Assembly (NCBI GenBank): GCA_030824585.1
Contig: JAVBXM010000008.1
Span: 37,832 to 101,831 of the forward strand
Length of the DNA: 64,000 nucleotides
Direction of reading: 5' to 3'
Source: Phaeospirillum sp.
GTDB lineage: Bacteria; Pseudomonadota; Alphaproteobacteria; Rhodospirillales; Magnetospirillaceae
The position numbers and the translations under genes were made by a program. Each line of letters begins with the position of its first letter. Within the stretch, counting starts at the first letter, position 1. Below the pieces are notes generated by a model that saw nothing but the letters and a program-made list of their open reading frames with translations, was not told the origin of the DNA and did no database searches. This document shows, one piece after another, positions 22,796-31,799 of the stretch.

Positions 22796-25648
22796 ATGGC
22801 GATGCCGGCATTTTTTCAGAACCTTGATCTCAAGACCAAAATCGTCGCCGCCAGCATCGGCATGTTCGTGGCGGCCATCTGGCTGCTGGCCCATGACGTG
22901 GTGGAGGAGGTGCGCGACGACGTCAAGGCGGTGGTCGCCGCCGAGCAGACCGCCCTGGTCGAGCACATCACCGACAGTCTCGAGGAAGAGGCCAAGCTCC
23001 GCATCAACACCCTGAAGGACGTGGCGTCGCTGATCTCCCCGGAGCTCATGGCGAATCCGGAACGCCTGGGCACCAGGCTCGGGGAGCTCAAATACATCGG
23101 GCGGCTATTCAATCTGGGCGTGTCGGTGATTTCCCCCGAAGGAACCGGCCTGGTGGATTTTCCCGTGCTGAAGGGGCGGAGCGGATCGGATTTCTCCCAA
23201 CTGGACTATTTCCAGGGCATCGTGGCCGGCGAGGAGGTGGCGGTCAGCCGTCCGCGCCTGGGACGGTTCAGCAAGCAGCCGGTGGTCCTGATCGCCGTTC
23301 CCATCCGCAATGCGGACGGCCGGATCATCGGCGTTCTGGCCGGGGCCAATTCGGTTTCGGACAGCGACTTCTTCACCGAAATCATTCCGCGCCAAAGCCG
23401 TCTGGACGGGGAGTTCCACATCGTCTCTCCCCGCGATCGTCTTTTTGTCGCCTCCACCCGCAAGGACCGCCTCCTGCAGCCCCTTCCGGCGGCGGGCGTC
23501 AACCGCATGCTCGACCGCTACGCCCAGGGATACGAGGGGTCCGGGGTCTCGCTCAATGCCGAGGGTGTCGAAACCCTCAGCTCGTCCAAGCGCATCGAGA
23601 GCACCGGCTGGGCGGTCATCGCCACCATGCCGACCGCCACCGCCTTTGCTCCCATCCGGCGGCTGGAATTCGAGATCTACAAGGATGCCGCGCTGGCCTC
23701 GGCCTTCATCGGCGTGTTGCTCTGGCTGTTCGTCCGGCGCCAATTGCTGCCGCTGGAGCATTCGGCCGAGATGCTCAACGCCATGGCGACCGGCGGCCGC
23801 CCCCTCAGCCCGCTGCCGGTGGAGGGCGGGCCGGAAATCCGCCAGTTGTTGGACAGTTTCAACAAGCTCCACGAACGCATCGGCGCCCAGAAGCAATCCC
23901 TTCAGGACAATGCCGAGCAGTTGAGACTGGCGGCATCGGTGTTCGACGGCACCAGCGAGGCCATCGCCATCACCGATTCCGACGGCCGGATCATCAGCGT
24001 CAATAAGCCGTTCTGCCGCCTGACCGGCTACGAGCCCGGGGAACTGGTCGGCCAGAATCCCAGCCTCCTGAAGTCGGGTCGCCACGACGCCGCCTTCTAC
24101 GCCGAGATGTGGCGCTCGCTCACCGCCACCGGCAATTGGTCGGGCGAAGTGTGGAACCGCCGCAAGACCGGCGAGATCTATCCCGAACGCCTGACCATCT
24201 CCACCATCTACGATGCCCAGGGGCAGGTGCAGCGCCGTGTGGCCATCGCCTCGGACATCACCGCGCAGAAGCAGGCCGAGGACATCATCTGGCATCAGGC
24301 CAACCACGACCTGCTGACCGGCCTGCCCAACCGGCGGCGGTTCCTGGAACTGCTGGAGGGGGAGCTGACCCGGGCGGACAGCCTGGACATGGTGGTGGGC
24401 GTTCTTCTCGTCGATCTCGACCGCTTCAAGGAGGTCAACGATACCCTGGGCCACGCCATCGGCGACCGGCTGCTGCTGGAGGCCGTGCGGCGGATCGCCA
24501 CCTGCCTTTCCGAGGGCGACGTCATGGGCCATCTGGGGGCCGACGAATTCATCATCTCGCTGCTGGACGGCCAGGATACCGCCCGGCTCGAGGCGGCGGT
24601 GGCCGCCATCCGCATGGTCATCGCCCAGCCGTTCCGTTCGGATGCGGATACCATCCACCTCACCGCCAGCATCGGCATCACCGTCTATCCCACCGACGGC
24701 AGCGACATCGAGGAACTGCTCCGCAACGTGGACCAAGCCCTGCGCGAGGCCAAGGACGGTGGCCGCGACCGCTCGAGCTGCTTCACCGAATCCATGCGGG
24801 AGGCGGGGCAAACCCGGCTGCAACTGGCCAACGACCTGCGCGGGGCGCTGGCCGCCGGGCAATTCGAGGTCTACTACCAGCCCATCATCCACATGGAGAC
24901 GCGGGCCATCGTCAAGGCCGAGGCCCTGCTGCGCTGGCGCCACCCCGAGCGCGGCTTCGTCAGCCCCGCCCTGTTCATTCCCATCGCCGAGGAAACCGGC
25001 CTGATCTGCGACATCGGCAATTGGGTGTTCCGCCAGGCCTCGGCCGTGGCCAGGCGGCTGTGCGACCGCTGCGGCTACATGCTTGACGACGCCTGCCGCC
25101 GGGAATTGCTGGCCAGCCCCTCGGCGCCCTGTCCGTTCCAGATCGCCGTCAACAAGTCGCCCCGCCAGTTCTTTTCCGGGTTCAGCCATCTGGAATGGCC
25201 CGAGCACCTGCGCGACCTGAACATCTCGCCCCGATGCATCTCCATCGAGGTCACCGAAGGGCTGCTGCTGGGCCAGCACGCCGAGGTGACCGAGCGGCTG
25301 ACCAAATTCCGCGAGGCCGGCATGCAGGTGGCCCTGGACGATTTCGGCACCGGCTATTCCGCCATGTCCTACCTAAAGCGCTTCGACATCGACTACATCA
25401 AGATCGACCAGTCCTTCGTGCGCGACATGACCACCGATTCCAGCGATCGCGCCATTGCCGAGGCGATCATCGTCATGGCCCACCGCCTGGGCATGAAGGT
25501 GGTGGCCGAAGGCATCGAGACCGAGGAGCAATACGCCCTGCTGGCCGCCGCCGGCTGCGATTTCGGCCAGGGCTACCTGTTCGCCCGGCCCATGCCGGCC
25601 GAGGAATTCGAACCCCTGATCGGCGCCCTCGGCCCGCGGGAGGCCTGA
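22796..25648 (+). CDS. Cache-PAS-GGDEF-EAL c-di-GMP protein
   Basis: 950 residues. TM1 (about 20-37), a large periplasmic domain resembling dCache (FNLGVSVISPEG, IAVPIRNADGRIIGVLAGAN), TM2 (about 295-315), a HAMP-like linker, a PAS domain (ASVFDGTSEAIAITDSDGR), then GGDEF and EAL. The GGDEF signature is degenerate (LGADEF), whereas the EAL domain keeps KAEALLRW, the DDFGTGYS loop and EGIETEEQ. The protein is therefore more likely a phosphodiesterase than a cyclase. An insertion with cysteines (LCDRCGYMLDDACRREL) in the EAL domain is unusual. Starts at ATG 22796 with a poor ribosome site. Confidence 0.85.
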   Translation: MAMPAFFQNLDLKTKIVAASIGMFVAAIWLLAHDVVEEVRDDVKAVVAAEQTALVEHITDSLEEEAKLRINTLKDVASLISPELMANPERLGTRLGELKYIGRLFNLGVSVISPEGTGLVDFPVLKGRSGSDFSQLDYFQGIVAGEEVAVSRPRLGRFSKQPVVLIAVPIRNADGRIIGVLAGANSVSDSDFFTEIIPRQSRLDGEFHIVSPRDRLFVASTRKDRLLQPLPAAGVNRMLDRYAQGYEGSGVSLNAEGVETLSSSKRIESTGWAVIATMPTATAFAPIRRLEFEIYKDAALASAFIGVLLWLFVRRQLLPLEHSAEMLNAMATGGRPLSPLPVEGGPEIRQLLDSFNKLHERIGAQKQSLQDNAEQLRLAASVFDGTSEAIAITDSDGRIISVNKPFCRLTGYEPGELVGQNPSLLKSGRHDAAFYAEMWRSLTATGNWSGEVWNRRKTGEIYPERLTISTIYDAQGQVQRRVAIASDITAQKQAEDIIWHQANHDLLTGLPNRRRFLELLEGELTRADSLDMVVGVLLVDLDRFKEVNDTLGHAIGDRLLLEAVRRIATCLSEGDVMGHLGADEFIISLLDGQDTARLEAAVAAIRMVIAQPFRSDADTIHLTASIGITVYPTDGSDIEELLRNVDQALREAKDGGRDRSSCFTESMREAGQTRLQLANDLRGALAAGQFEVYYQPIIHMETRAIVKAEALLRWRHPERGFVSPALFIPIAEETGLICDIGNWVFRQASAVARRLCDRCGYMLDDACRRELLASPSAPCPFQIAVNKSPRQFFSGFSHLEWPEHLRDLNISPRCISIEVTEGLLLGQHAEVTERLTKFREAGMQVALDDFGTGYSAMSYLKRFDIDYIKIDQSFVRDMTTDSSDRAIAEAIIVMAHRLGMKVVAEGIETEEQYALLAAAGCDFGQGYLFARPMPAEEFEPLIGALGPREA

Positions 25649-25651
25649 GGC

Positions 25652-27379
25652 TCAGGCGCCGACCCGGACCCGGGCGCCGAATTCGGCGATGGTCCGCCGC
25701 AGGGTATCGGACTGGCTGGACAGCGCGTGGGCCGACGACAGGACCTTGTCGGCGATGGCGCCCACGTCCTCGGTCTCGCGCGTCACGGCGCCGATATTGG
25801 CGGCGACCTCCTGGGTGCCCCTGGCCGCCTGCTCGGCGCTGCCGGCGATCTCGCCGGTGGCGGCGCGCTGCTGTTCCATGGCCCGCGCGATATCGGTGGA
25901 AATCTGGTTGATCTCCCCGATGATGGTGACGATGCCCTGGATGGCGTCCGCCGCCTGGGAGGTGGCGGCGCGCACCGACACCACCTGACGGCCGATATCC
26001 TCGGTGGCCTGGGCGGTCTGGCTGGCCAGATGCTTGACCTCGCCCGCCACCACGGCAAAGCCTTTTCCCGCCTCTCCCGCCCGGGCCGCCTCGATGGTGG
26101 CGTTGAGCGCCAGCAGGTTGGTCTGCCCGGCAATGGCGTTGATCATGCCCACCACCTCGTCGATATGGGTGGCGATGTCGGCCAGCCCGGTGACGATGTC
26201 GCTGGTCCGCGACGCCTGGACCACCGCCTTGTCCGAGATGGCGGCGGCCTGGGCGACGCGGCGCGATATCTCGTTGACCGAGGCGGTCATCTCCTCGGCG
26301 GCCGAGGCCACCGTCTCGACGTTGAGCGACGCCTTGTCGGCCGCCCCGGCGGCGGCGGCGGCCTGGGCCGAGGCGGTCTTGGACATGTCCGACATGGTCA
26401 GGGAGCTGGATTGCATGGCCTCGGCGGCGCCCGACAGGGCGGAAACCACCTCGGCGATGGTCGCCTCGAGGGAATCGGCCAGGCCTTCCATCATGGAGGT
26501 CCGCTCCTGGGCGGCGCGGCGGGCGGCGGCCTCGGCCTCGGCCTCCATGGCGCGGTTCTTCAAGATGTTGCCGCGAAACACCTCCAGGGTCTCGGCGATG
26601 GCGCCGATCTCGTCGGAGCGGCCGTGGCCGTAGACCGTGGCCTCGGTGTCGCCGTCGGCCAGGCGGCGCAGGCTGTCCACCGCCCGGTTCAGCGGCTTGG
26701 CGATGCCCAGGTGCCCCAGCAGGGCGCCGAGCACGAAGCCGCCGGTGGTGCCGATCACCGCCACGGCCAGCATCACGGTCAGGGCCGTGGTCTTGGCCTC
26801 GGCGGCGCTCTCGAAGATGCGCGCGGCGGAGGCTTCGGCGGCGGCGGTATAGGCCAGCACCGATTTCTCGAAGCGCCCGGCCACCGTGCTGCTGGTCATG
26901 GCGGCCTCGGTGATGATCATCTGGCCCTCGGACACCTCGACGGTGGCGCCGTGCTGGGCCACCTTGGCGATGGTGTCGTCCTGGGAGCCGAGATAGGCCG
27001 CCTGTCCGGCCTCGATGGCGCGCAGCGATTCCTGCCGTTCCGGCCCGGTCAGGCTCTTGAGTTGGGCCAGAGCCTCCTTCAGGTCCTGCCGCTGGCTCTC
27101 GATCCGCTTGCGGGTCTCGCGCAGATTGTCGGGGGTGGGGTCCGAGGCCAGGACGTATTCGCTGCGGTTGAGCGTCAGGGCCAACTGGTTCAGCCGGGTG
27201 GCGGCCATGACCGTGCGGCTGGTGGTCTCGATGGCCGAAAGGGAATCCGACAGCCGGCCGATGCCGGCGATTCCCGCCATGGCGATCACCAGGGTGACCA
27301 CCGAGCACAGGGCGGTGACCAGCAGGACCTTGACCGAGATGCGCAGGCGGCCCAGCGCCATGAATCCCTGTCCGGCCAT
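25652..27379 (-). CDS. Methyl-accepting chemotaxis protein
   Basis: 575 residues from ATG 27379; the track's 882-aa frame runs into antisense-like sequence. The start overlaps the stop of the upstream oxidoreductase (TGATG), indicating cotranslation. TM1 (about 18-38), a helical ~160-residue periplasmic region of four-helix-bundle type, TM2 (about 190-215), a HAMP domain and a long signalling coiled coil. The hairpin tip reads MINAIAGQTNLLALNATIEAARAGE with the conserved core, followed by GFAVVAGEVKHLA. Being last in the p-cresol accessory operon, it may steer cells towards phenolic substrates, or away from toxic levels. Confidence 0.92.
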   Translation of the reverse strand: MAGQGFMALGRLRISVKVLLVTALCSVVTLVIAMAGIAGIGRLSDSLSAIETTSRTVMAATRLNQLALTLNRSEYVLASDPTPDNLRETRKRIESQRQDLKEALAQLKSLTGPERQESLRAIEAGQAAYLGSQDDTIAKVAQHGATVEVSEGQMIITEAAMTSSTVAGRFEKSVLAYTAAAEASAARIFESAAEAKTTALTVMLAVAVIGTTGGFVLGALLGHLGIAKPLNRAVDSLRRLADGDTEATVYGHGRSDEIGAIAETLEVFRGNILKNRAMEAEAEAAARRAAQERTSMMEGLADSLEATIAEVVSALSGAAEAMQSSSLTMSDMSKTASAQAAAAAGAADKASLNVETVASAAEEMTASVNEISRRVAQAAAISDKAVVQASRTSDIVTGLADIATHIDEVVGMINAIAGQTNLLALNATIEAARAGEAGKGFAVVAGEVKHLASQTAQATEDIGRQVVSVRAATSQAADAIQGIVTIIGEINQISTDIARAMEQQRAATGEIAGSAEQAARGTQEVAANIGAVTRETEDVGAIADKVLSSAHALSSQSDTLRRTIAEFGARVRVGA

Positions 27380-30327
27380 CACAGGGTTCCCGCCTTGCCC
27401 GCCCGCCAGCGGTCCCGCTCGGTGGCCAGCAGATGGGCGTGCTCCTCCTCCTCGGCCTGGAGCTCGCGGTAAAGCTGGGCCTCGGGCGAGCCGCCCGCCG
27501 CCTCCGCCGCTTGCCGGGCGAAGAACGAGGCGGCCCGCAATTCGAAGGCGATGGCGGCGGCGAACAGGGTTTCGGCATCGTCCACCGGGCCGTCCAGTCC
27601 GGCCAGCGTCACCGCCTGGGCCAGACCCATGCCGCCCACCGGGACGTCCACGTGGTAGCGCCGGGCCAGGGTCCGCATGTGCTCGTCCTCCATGGCCGCC
27701 AGCTTGGCGAACAGGGCGGTGACCTCGGGAATTGCGGCCTCCTCGGCGGCGCGGGCATAGAAATTCCGGCCGCCCAGTTCGATCTCGAAGGCGGCGCGGA
27801 TGGCGGCCAGCTCGGCGTCCCCGGCCGCGCCGGGGCGCTCCAGGGCGTCCAGCGCCCCGCCGCAATGGGGGCAGCGGCCGTGGGGAAAGGCGAAGCCCTC
27901 GGACACCTTGGCGCAGGAGCGGCAGCGCCATTGCAGCTCCTGCCCGGCGCAGCAGACATAGCCTTCCTCGCCGTCCTCCACCGGGCGGTGGCATTTGGGG
28001 CAGGTAGCGCCGCCGGGCGTGAAGGCCTCGGCCGTGGCGCCATCCACCGGCCACATGGCCTTGTCCCGGTCCAGCCAGGTGGCGACGGCCTTGGCGGCGC
28101 GGCGCCCGGCTCCCATGGCGAGGATCACCGTCGCCCCGCCGGTGACGATATCGCCGCCGGCGAACACGCCGGGCAGGTTGGTGCACTGGGTGGCCTCGTC
28201 CACCACGATGTTGCCCCACTTGTTGAGGTCGAGCCCCGGCGTGGCCTGGCCGATGATGGGATTGGCCTTGGTACCCAGGGCGTAGATGACGGTGTCGCAT
28301 TCCAGCTCCACCCGTTGGCCGGTGGGCACCGGCTTGCGGCGGCCACGCTCGTCGGGTTCACCCAGTTCCATGCGCTCGACGGTCATGCCGCGCACGTTGC
28401 CGGCGTCGTCGATGAGGATTTCGACGGGCGAGTGGAGGAAGTGGAACTCGATGCCCTCCTCCTTGGCGTGGCGGATTTCCTCGATGCGGGCCGGGGCCTC
28501 GGCCTCGGTGCGGCGGTAGACGCAGCGCACCACCGGCGCGCCCAGGCGCTTGGCCACCCGCAGGCAGTCCATGGCGGTGTTGCCCGCCCCGATCACCACC
28601 ACGCTTCGCCCCAGCCCGATGGGCGTGTCGCGGTAGGGAAAGCGGTCGCCGCCCATCAGGTTGACGCGGGTCAGGAACTCGTTGGCGGAATAGACCTGGC
28701 CGGCGAACTCGCCGGGAATCCCCAGGAAGGCCGGCGCCCCGGCCCCCGCCGCGACGAACACCGCGTCGAAGCCCATCTCGCCGGTCAGTTGGGCGATGGT
28801 GAAGGTCTTGCCGATCACCTTGTTGGTTTCGAAGCGGACGCCGATATCCTTCAGCCGCTGAATCTCGCGGTCGATGATGGGGCGCGGCAGGCGGAAGGCG
28901 GGAATGCCGTATTGCAGCACGCCGCCCAGCACGTGCAGGGCCTCGTAGACCACGACCTCGGTGCCGAAGCGCACCAGATCGGCGGCGGCCGCCAGCCCGG
29001 CCGGGCCGGAGCCCACGATGGCGACGCGGCCCAGGCGGCGGGCGACCTTGGGCGGTTCGGCCCTGGCCGGGCGGGCGAAATCGCCGACGAAGCGCTCCAG
29101 GCGGCCGATGGCCACCGGCTCCAGCTTCTTGTTCTTGGCGATGACGCATTGCGCCTCGCACTGGCTTTCCTGGGGGCAGACCCGGCCGCAGATGGACGGG
29201 AAGATGCTGGAATCGTAGATGGCGTCCAGGGCGCCTTCCAGGTCGCGGACCAGCATGTGGCGGATGAAGCGTGGAATGTCGATGCCCACCGGACAGCCGG
29301 CGATGCAGGTCGGCTTGTGGCACTGGATGCAGCGCTCGGCCTCGCGCAGGGCCTCGGCCATGCCGTAGCCCAGATTGACCTCGTCGAAATCGCGGGCCCG
29401 CTGGGCGGCGTCGCGCTCGGGCATGGGCACCTGATGGGGCTCGAGCGCCGAAAGCTTCTTGTAGGTGCGCTTGCCCTCGACCACCAGTTGCTGTTCCAGG
29501 CTGCACACATGGGCGAAATCGGTGTTGGCGGCCGCCTCCTGCGCCTTGAAGCGGCGCTGGCGGGCGTGCAGCTCGGTGAAGTCCACCAGATGGCCGTCGA
29601 AATCGGGGCCGTCGACGCAGGCGAACTTGACCTCGCCGCCCACCGTGACCCGGCACGAGCCGCACATGCCGGTACCGTCCACCATGATGGTGTTGAGCGA
29701 TACCAGGGTCTTGACCCCGAACGGCCGGGTGGTCTCGACGCAGGCGTTCATCATGGGCAGCGGCCCGATGGCCACCACCAGGTCGGGGGGATCGACGCGG
29801 CAGAGGTCCTCGAGCGCTCCGGTCACCAGCCCCGGCCGCCCGAAGCTGCCGTCGTCGGTACAGATGATCACGTCGTCGGCCCAGCGGGAAAAGCGGTCCT
29901 GCCAGAACACCAGGTCCTTGCTTCGGAAGCCCATGATGGCGGTGGTGCGGTTGCCCGCTTCCTTGAAGGCCCGCAACTGGGGGAACACCGGCGCGACGCC
30001 CAGGCCGCCGCCGACCAGCACCACGTGGCCGGCCTTGCCGATATGCTGCGACAGGCCCAGCGGCCCGACGAAATCGTCGAAGGTATCGCCCTGGCGGTAA
30101 TCGTCGCGCATCTCGCGCGTGGTCTTGCCCAGGGCCTGGATCACCAGGGTGACGGTGCCCCGCTCGCGGTCGTAATCGGCGACGGTGAGCGGAATGCGTT
30201 CGGCGCCTTCGTAGAGGCGAAGCATGACGAAATGCCCCGGCTTGGCCGCCCGCGCCACGTCGGGGGCATGGACTTCCCACAGGAAGGTGGAGTCGGAAAA
30301 GGCTTCGCGGCGGACGATCGGGTACAT
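27379..30327 (-). CDS. Four-module fusion: SudB/NfnA + SudA/GltD oxidoreductase + rubredoxin-like + ferritin-like
   Basis: 982 residues from ATG 30327 (GAGG upstream). (1) Residues 1-270: ferredoxin-NADP reductase-like SudB/NfnA module with LVGGGLGVAPVFPQ and a [2Fe-2S] site GTGMCGSCRV...FACVDGP. (2) About 320-760: GltD/SudA module with N-terminal Fe-S cysteines (CIQCHKPTCIAGCP, CGRVCPQESQCEAQC), the FAD fold VAIVGSGPAGLAAA and the NADPH fold VVVIGAGNTAMDC. (3) About 780-850: zinc-ribbon/rubredoxin-like pairs (CPKCHRP...CC; CRSC...CPHC). (4) About 860-980: ferritin-like helices with E, EDEH, E and EEEEH positions for a diiron site. It could pass NADPH electrons to a rubrerythrin-like peroxide-reducing centre in one chain. 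Second-to-last gene of the operon starting at 36995. Confidence 0.85.
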   Translation of the reverse strand: MYPIVRREAFSDSTFLWEVHAPDVARAAKPGHFVMLRLYEGAERIPLTVADYDRERGTVTLVIQALGKTTREMRDDYRQGDTFDDFVGPLGLSQHIGKAGHVVLVGGGLGVAPVFPQLRAFKEAGNRTTAIMGFRSKDLVFWQDRFSRWADDVIICTDDGSFGRPGLVTGALEDLCRVDPPDLVVAIGPLPMMNACVETTRPFGVKTLVSLNTIMVDGTGMCGSCRVTVGGEVKFACVDGPDFDGHLVDFTELHARQRRFKAQEAAANTDFAHVCSLEQQLVVEGKRTYKKLSALEPHQVPMPERDAAQRARDFDEVNLGYGMAEALREAERCIQCHKPTCIAGCPVGIDIPRFIRHMLVRDLEGALDAIYDSSIFPSICGRVCPQESQCEAQCVIAKNKKLEPVAIGRLERFVGDFARPARAEPPKVARRLGRVAIVGSGPAGLAAAADLVRFGTEVVVYEALHVLGGVLQYGIPAFRLPRPIIDREIQRLKDIGVRFETNKVIGKTFTIAQLTGEMGFDAVFVAAGAGAPAFLGIPGEFAGQVYSANEFLTRVNLMGGDRFPYRDTPIGLGRSVVVIGAGNTAMDCLRVAKRLGAPVVRCVYRRTEAEAPARIEEIRHAKEEGIEFHFLHSPVEILIDDAGNVRGMTVERMELGEPDERGRRKPVPTGQRVELECDTVIYALGTKANPIIGQATPGLDLNKWGNIVVDEATQCTNLPGVFAGGDIVTGGATVILAMGAGRRAAKAVATWLDRDKAMWPVDGATAEAFTPGGATCPKCHRPVEDGEEGYVCCAGQELQWRCRSCAKVSEGFAFPHGRCPHCGGALDALERPGAAGDAELAAIRAAFEIELGGRNFYARAAEEAAIPEVTALFAKLAAMEDEHMRTLARRYHVDVPVGGMGLAQAVTLAGLDGPVDDAETLFAAAIAFELRAASFFARQAAEAAGGSPEAQLYRELQAEEEEHAHLLATERDRWRAGKAGTL

Positions 30328-30401
30328 GGGGCCTCGTCGAATGGGAAAAGGTCGCGGAGCCCCCTTCCGAGGAAGAGGGCCCCGTTGGAAAGGGCGGGCG
30401 G

Positions 30402-31718
30402 TCAGTTGCCCGAACGCATGGCGTCCACCGAGAACCGGTTGGCCGGCGACAGGGACGGGTCCACCTGGCCCTTGAACTGGCCGGTGGTGCAGTGCTGGGC
30501 CTGGACGTCGACCATGGAGAACATGTCGTCGAGCGCGATGCCGGTGCCCTTGTTGACCGGCAGGTGGGTGTCGGGATGGGCCTTGCCGATGGTGAAGTTC
30601 TTCCACAGCTTGCCGTTGCGGTCGTAGGTCAGCGTGCGGGACGCCGCCATGGTCTGGGCGTCGAAGAACATGGTGCGCTTGCCCACCGGGTGGTTGGGAT
30701 CGACCGGGGTGACGTCCACCTCGTAGGCCTTGCGCAACTGCCAACTGGTGTTGGGGAAGCAATTGCCCTTGCCGCCGAAGGCCACGAACTTGTAGCCGGG
30801 CTCGGCGTATTCGGAGGCCAGCTCCTGCTCGTTGTGGTTATAGAAGGGCATCAGGATGTTGCGGGTGCCCTTGAAGGTCCACTTCATGTCCGAGGTCCGG
30901 CCGTTATAGCCCTCGAAATCCTCGATCATGATGTCCGAGCCCAGGAAGGAATCGGTGATCTGGCCGGTGGACAGCTTGCGCACCCGGCGCTGGAAGCCGA
31001 GATACAGCCAGGTGGAATCCAGCTTGCTGTCGTCCTCGTAGCGGTGGATCAGCAACTGGGTGTCGGCCACGTCCTGGGGCTCCAGCACCTTGACGTAGGT
31101 GGCCCGGTACATCTCGGACGGGTTGGGCTCGATGTTGGGCATGGGCGCCTGGCCGGTGCGGTGCATGAAGTTCAGCCAGTGCATGCTCATCTTCAACACG
31201 CGCTCGACCTTGCCGTCGGCCATGGCGCGATAGGTCCAGTAGGTCGGGCTGTTGGCGGCGGAATCGCCCCAGTTGATGCCGTACTTGAAGTTCCAGGCGA
31301 TCTTCTCGCCGGCGCGGGAATCCGAGACCTGGGGCTCCTCGGGGAAGGGGCGGCCGGCCACATAGCCCTTGATCTCGCCGACCTTGTCGCCCAACTGGAC
31401 CTTGCCCAGGTTCTTCTCGGTGGCGTCCACATAGGATTTGCTGACGTCGAACGAGGCGGTGGGGCCGACCTTGACCTCGTACCAGCCGTTCTTGATGGCG
31501 TCGTACATGCCGGGATCAAGGGCGTCCTTGGCCTGTTCGACGTTGCCCTGGTTGATCACCGCGCCCGGCTTGACCACGGAATGGGTGGGAGTTCCTGCCT
31601 TGTAGGGCAGGAAGGACTTGTCGACGGTCTCGGATGCCGCGGCGGCGCCGATGCCGGCTCCCAGCCCCAGGCCCATGCCCAGGGCGACGGTCATGATTCG
31701 GTTCATTGGGCGATTCAT
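30402..31718 (-). CDS. DUF1329 envelope protein
   Basis: 438 residues from ATG 31718 (GGAGGAAAC just upstream; the 31775 start is read-through). A signal peptide (MTVALGMGLGLGAGIGAAAASA-type) leads into a DUF1329 sequence: WTYRAMADGKVERVLKM, YLGFQRRVRKL, DIMIEDFEGYNGR, WKLRK-like WQLRKAYEVDV. These proteins have a lipoprotein-carrier-like (LolA/LolB) beta fold and nearly always accompany DUF1302 proteins and an RND permease, as here. Probable periplasmic or outer-membrane role in moving hydrophobic compounds; the exact cargo is unknown. Confidence 0.85.
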   Translation of the reverse strand: MNRPMNRIMTVALGMGLGLGAGIGAAAASETVDKSFLPYKAGTPTHSVVKPGAVINQGNVEQAKDALDPGMYDAIKNGWYEVKVGPTASFDVSKSYVDATEKNLGKVQLGDKVGEIKGYVAGRPFPEEPQVSDSRAGEKIAWNFKYGINWGDSAANSPTYWTYRAMADGKVERVLKMSMHWLNFMHRTGQAPMPNIEPNPSEMYRATYVKVLEPQDVADTQLLIHRYEDDSKLDSTWLYLGFQRRVRKLSTGQITDSFLGSDIMIEDFEGYNGRTSDMKWTFKGTRNILMPFYNHNEQELASEYAEPGYKFVAFGGKGNCFPNTSWQLRKAYEVDVTPVDPNHPVGKRTMFFDAQTMAASRTLTYDRNGKLWKNFTIGKAHPDTHLPVNKGTGIALDDMFSMVDVQAQHCTTGQFKGQVDPSLSPANRFSVDAMRSGN

Positions 31719-31799
31719 TGTTTCCTCCGGTTGTCTTTTTGATTTGGACCACGCCCCGCCCGGACCGCCCGCCATGGGCGTCCGGACGGGCCGGGCCTC

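Noticed and set aside
23105-25279. 724-aa minus-strand ORF opposite the PAS-GGDEF-EAL gene
   Set aside because: Antisense shadow with no motifs; the plus strand carries intact EAL and PAS features.
27433-30627. 1064-aa plus-strand ORF opposite the oxidoreductase fusion
   Set aside because: High-GC antisense shadow: repetitive Gly/His/Leu composition, no domains, while the minus strand has clear Fe-S and FAD motifs.
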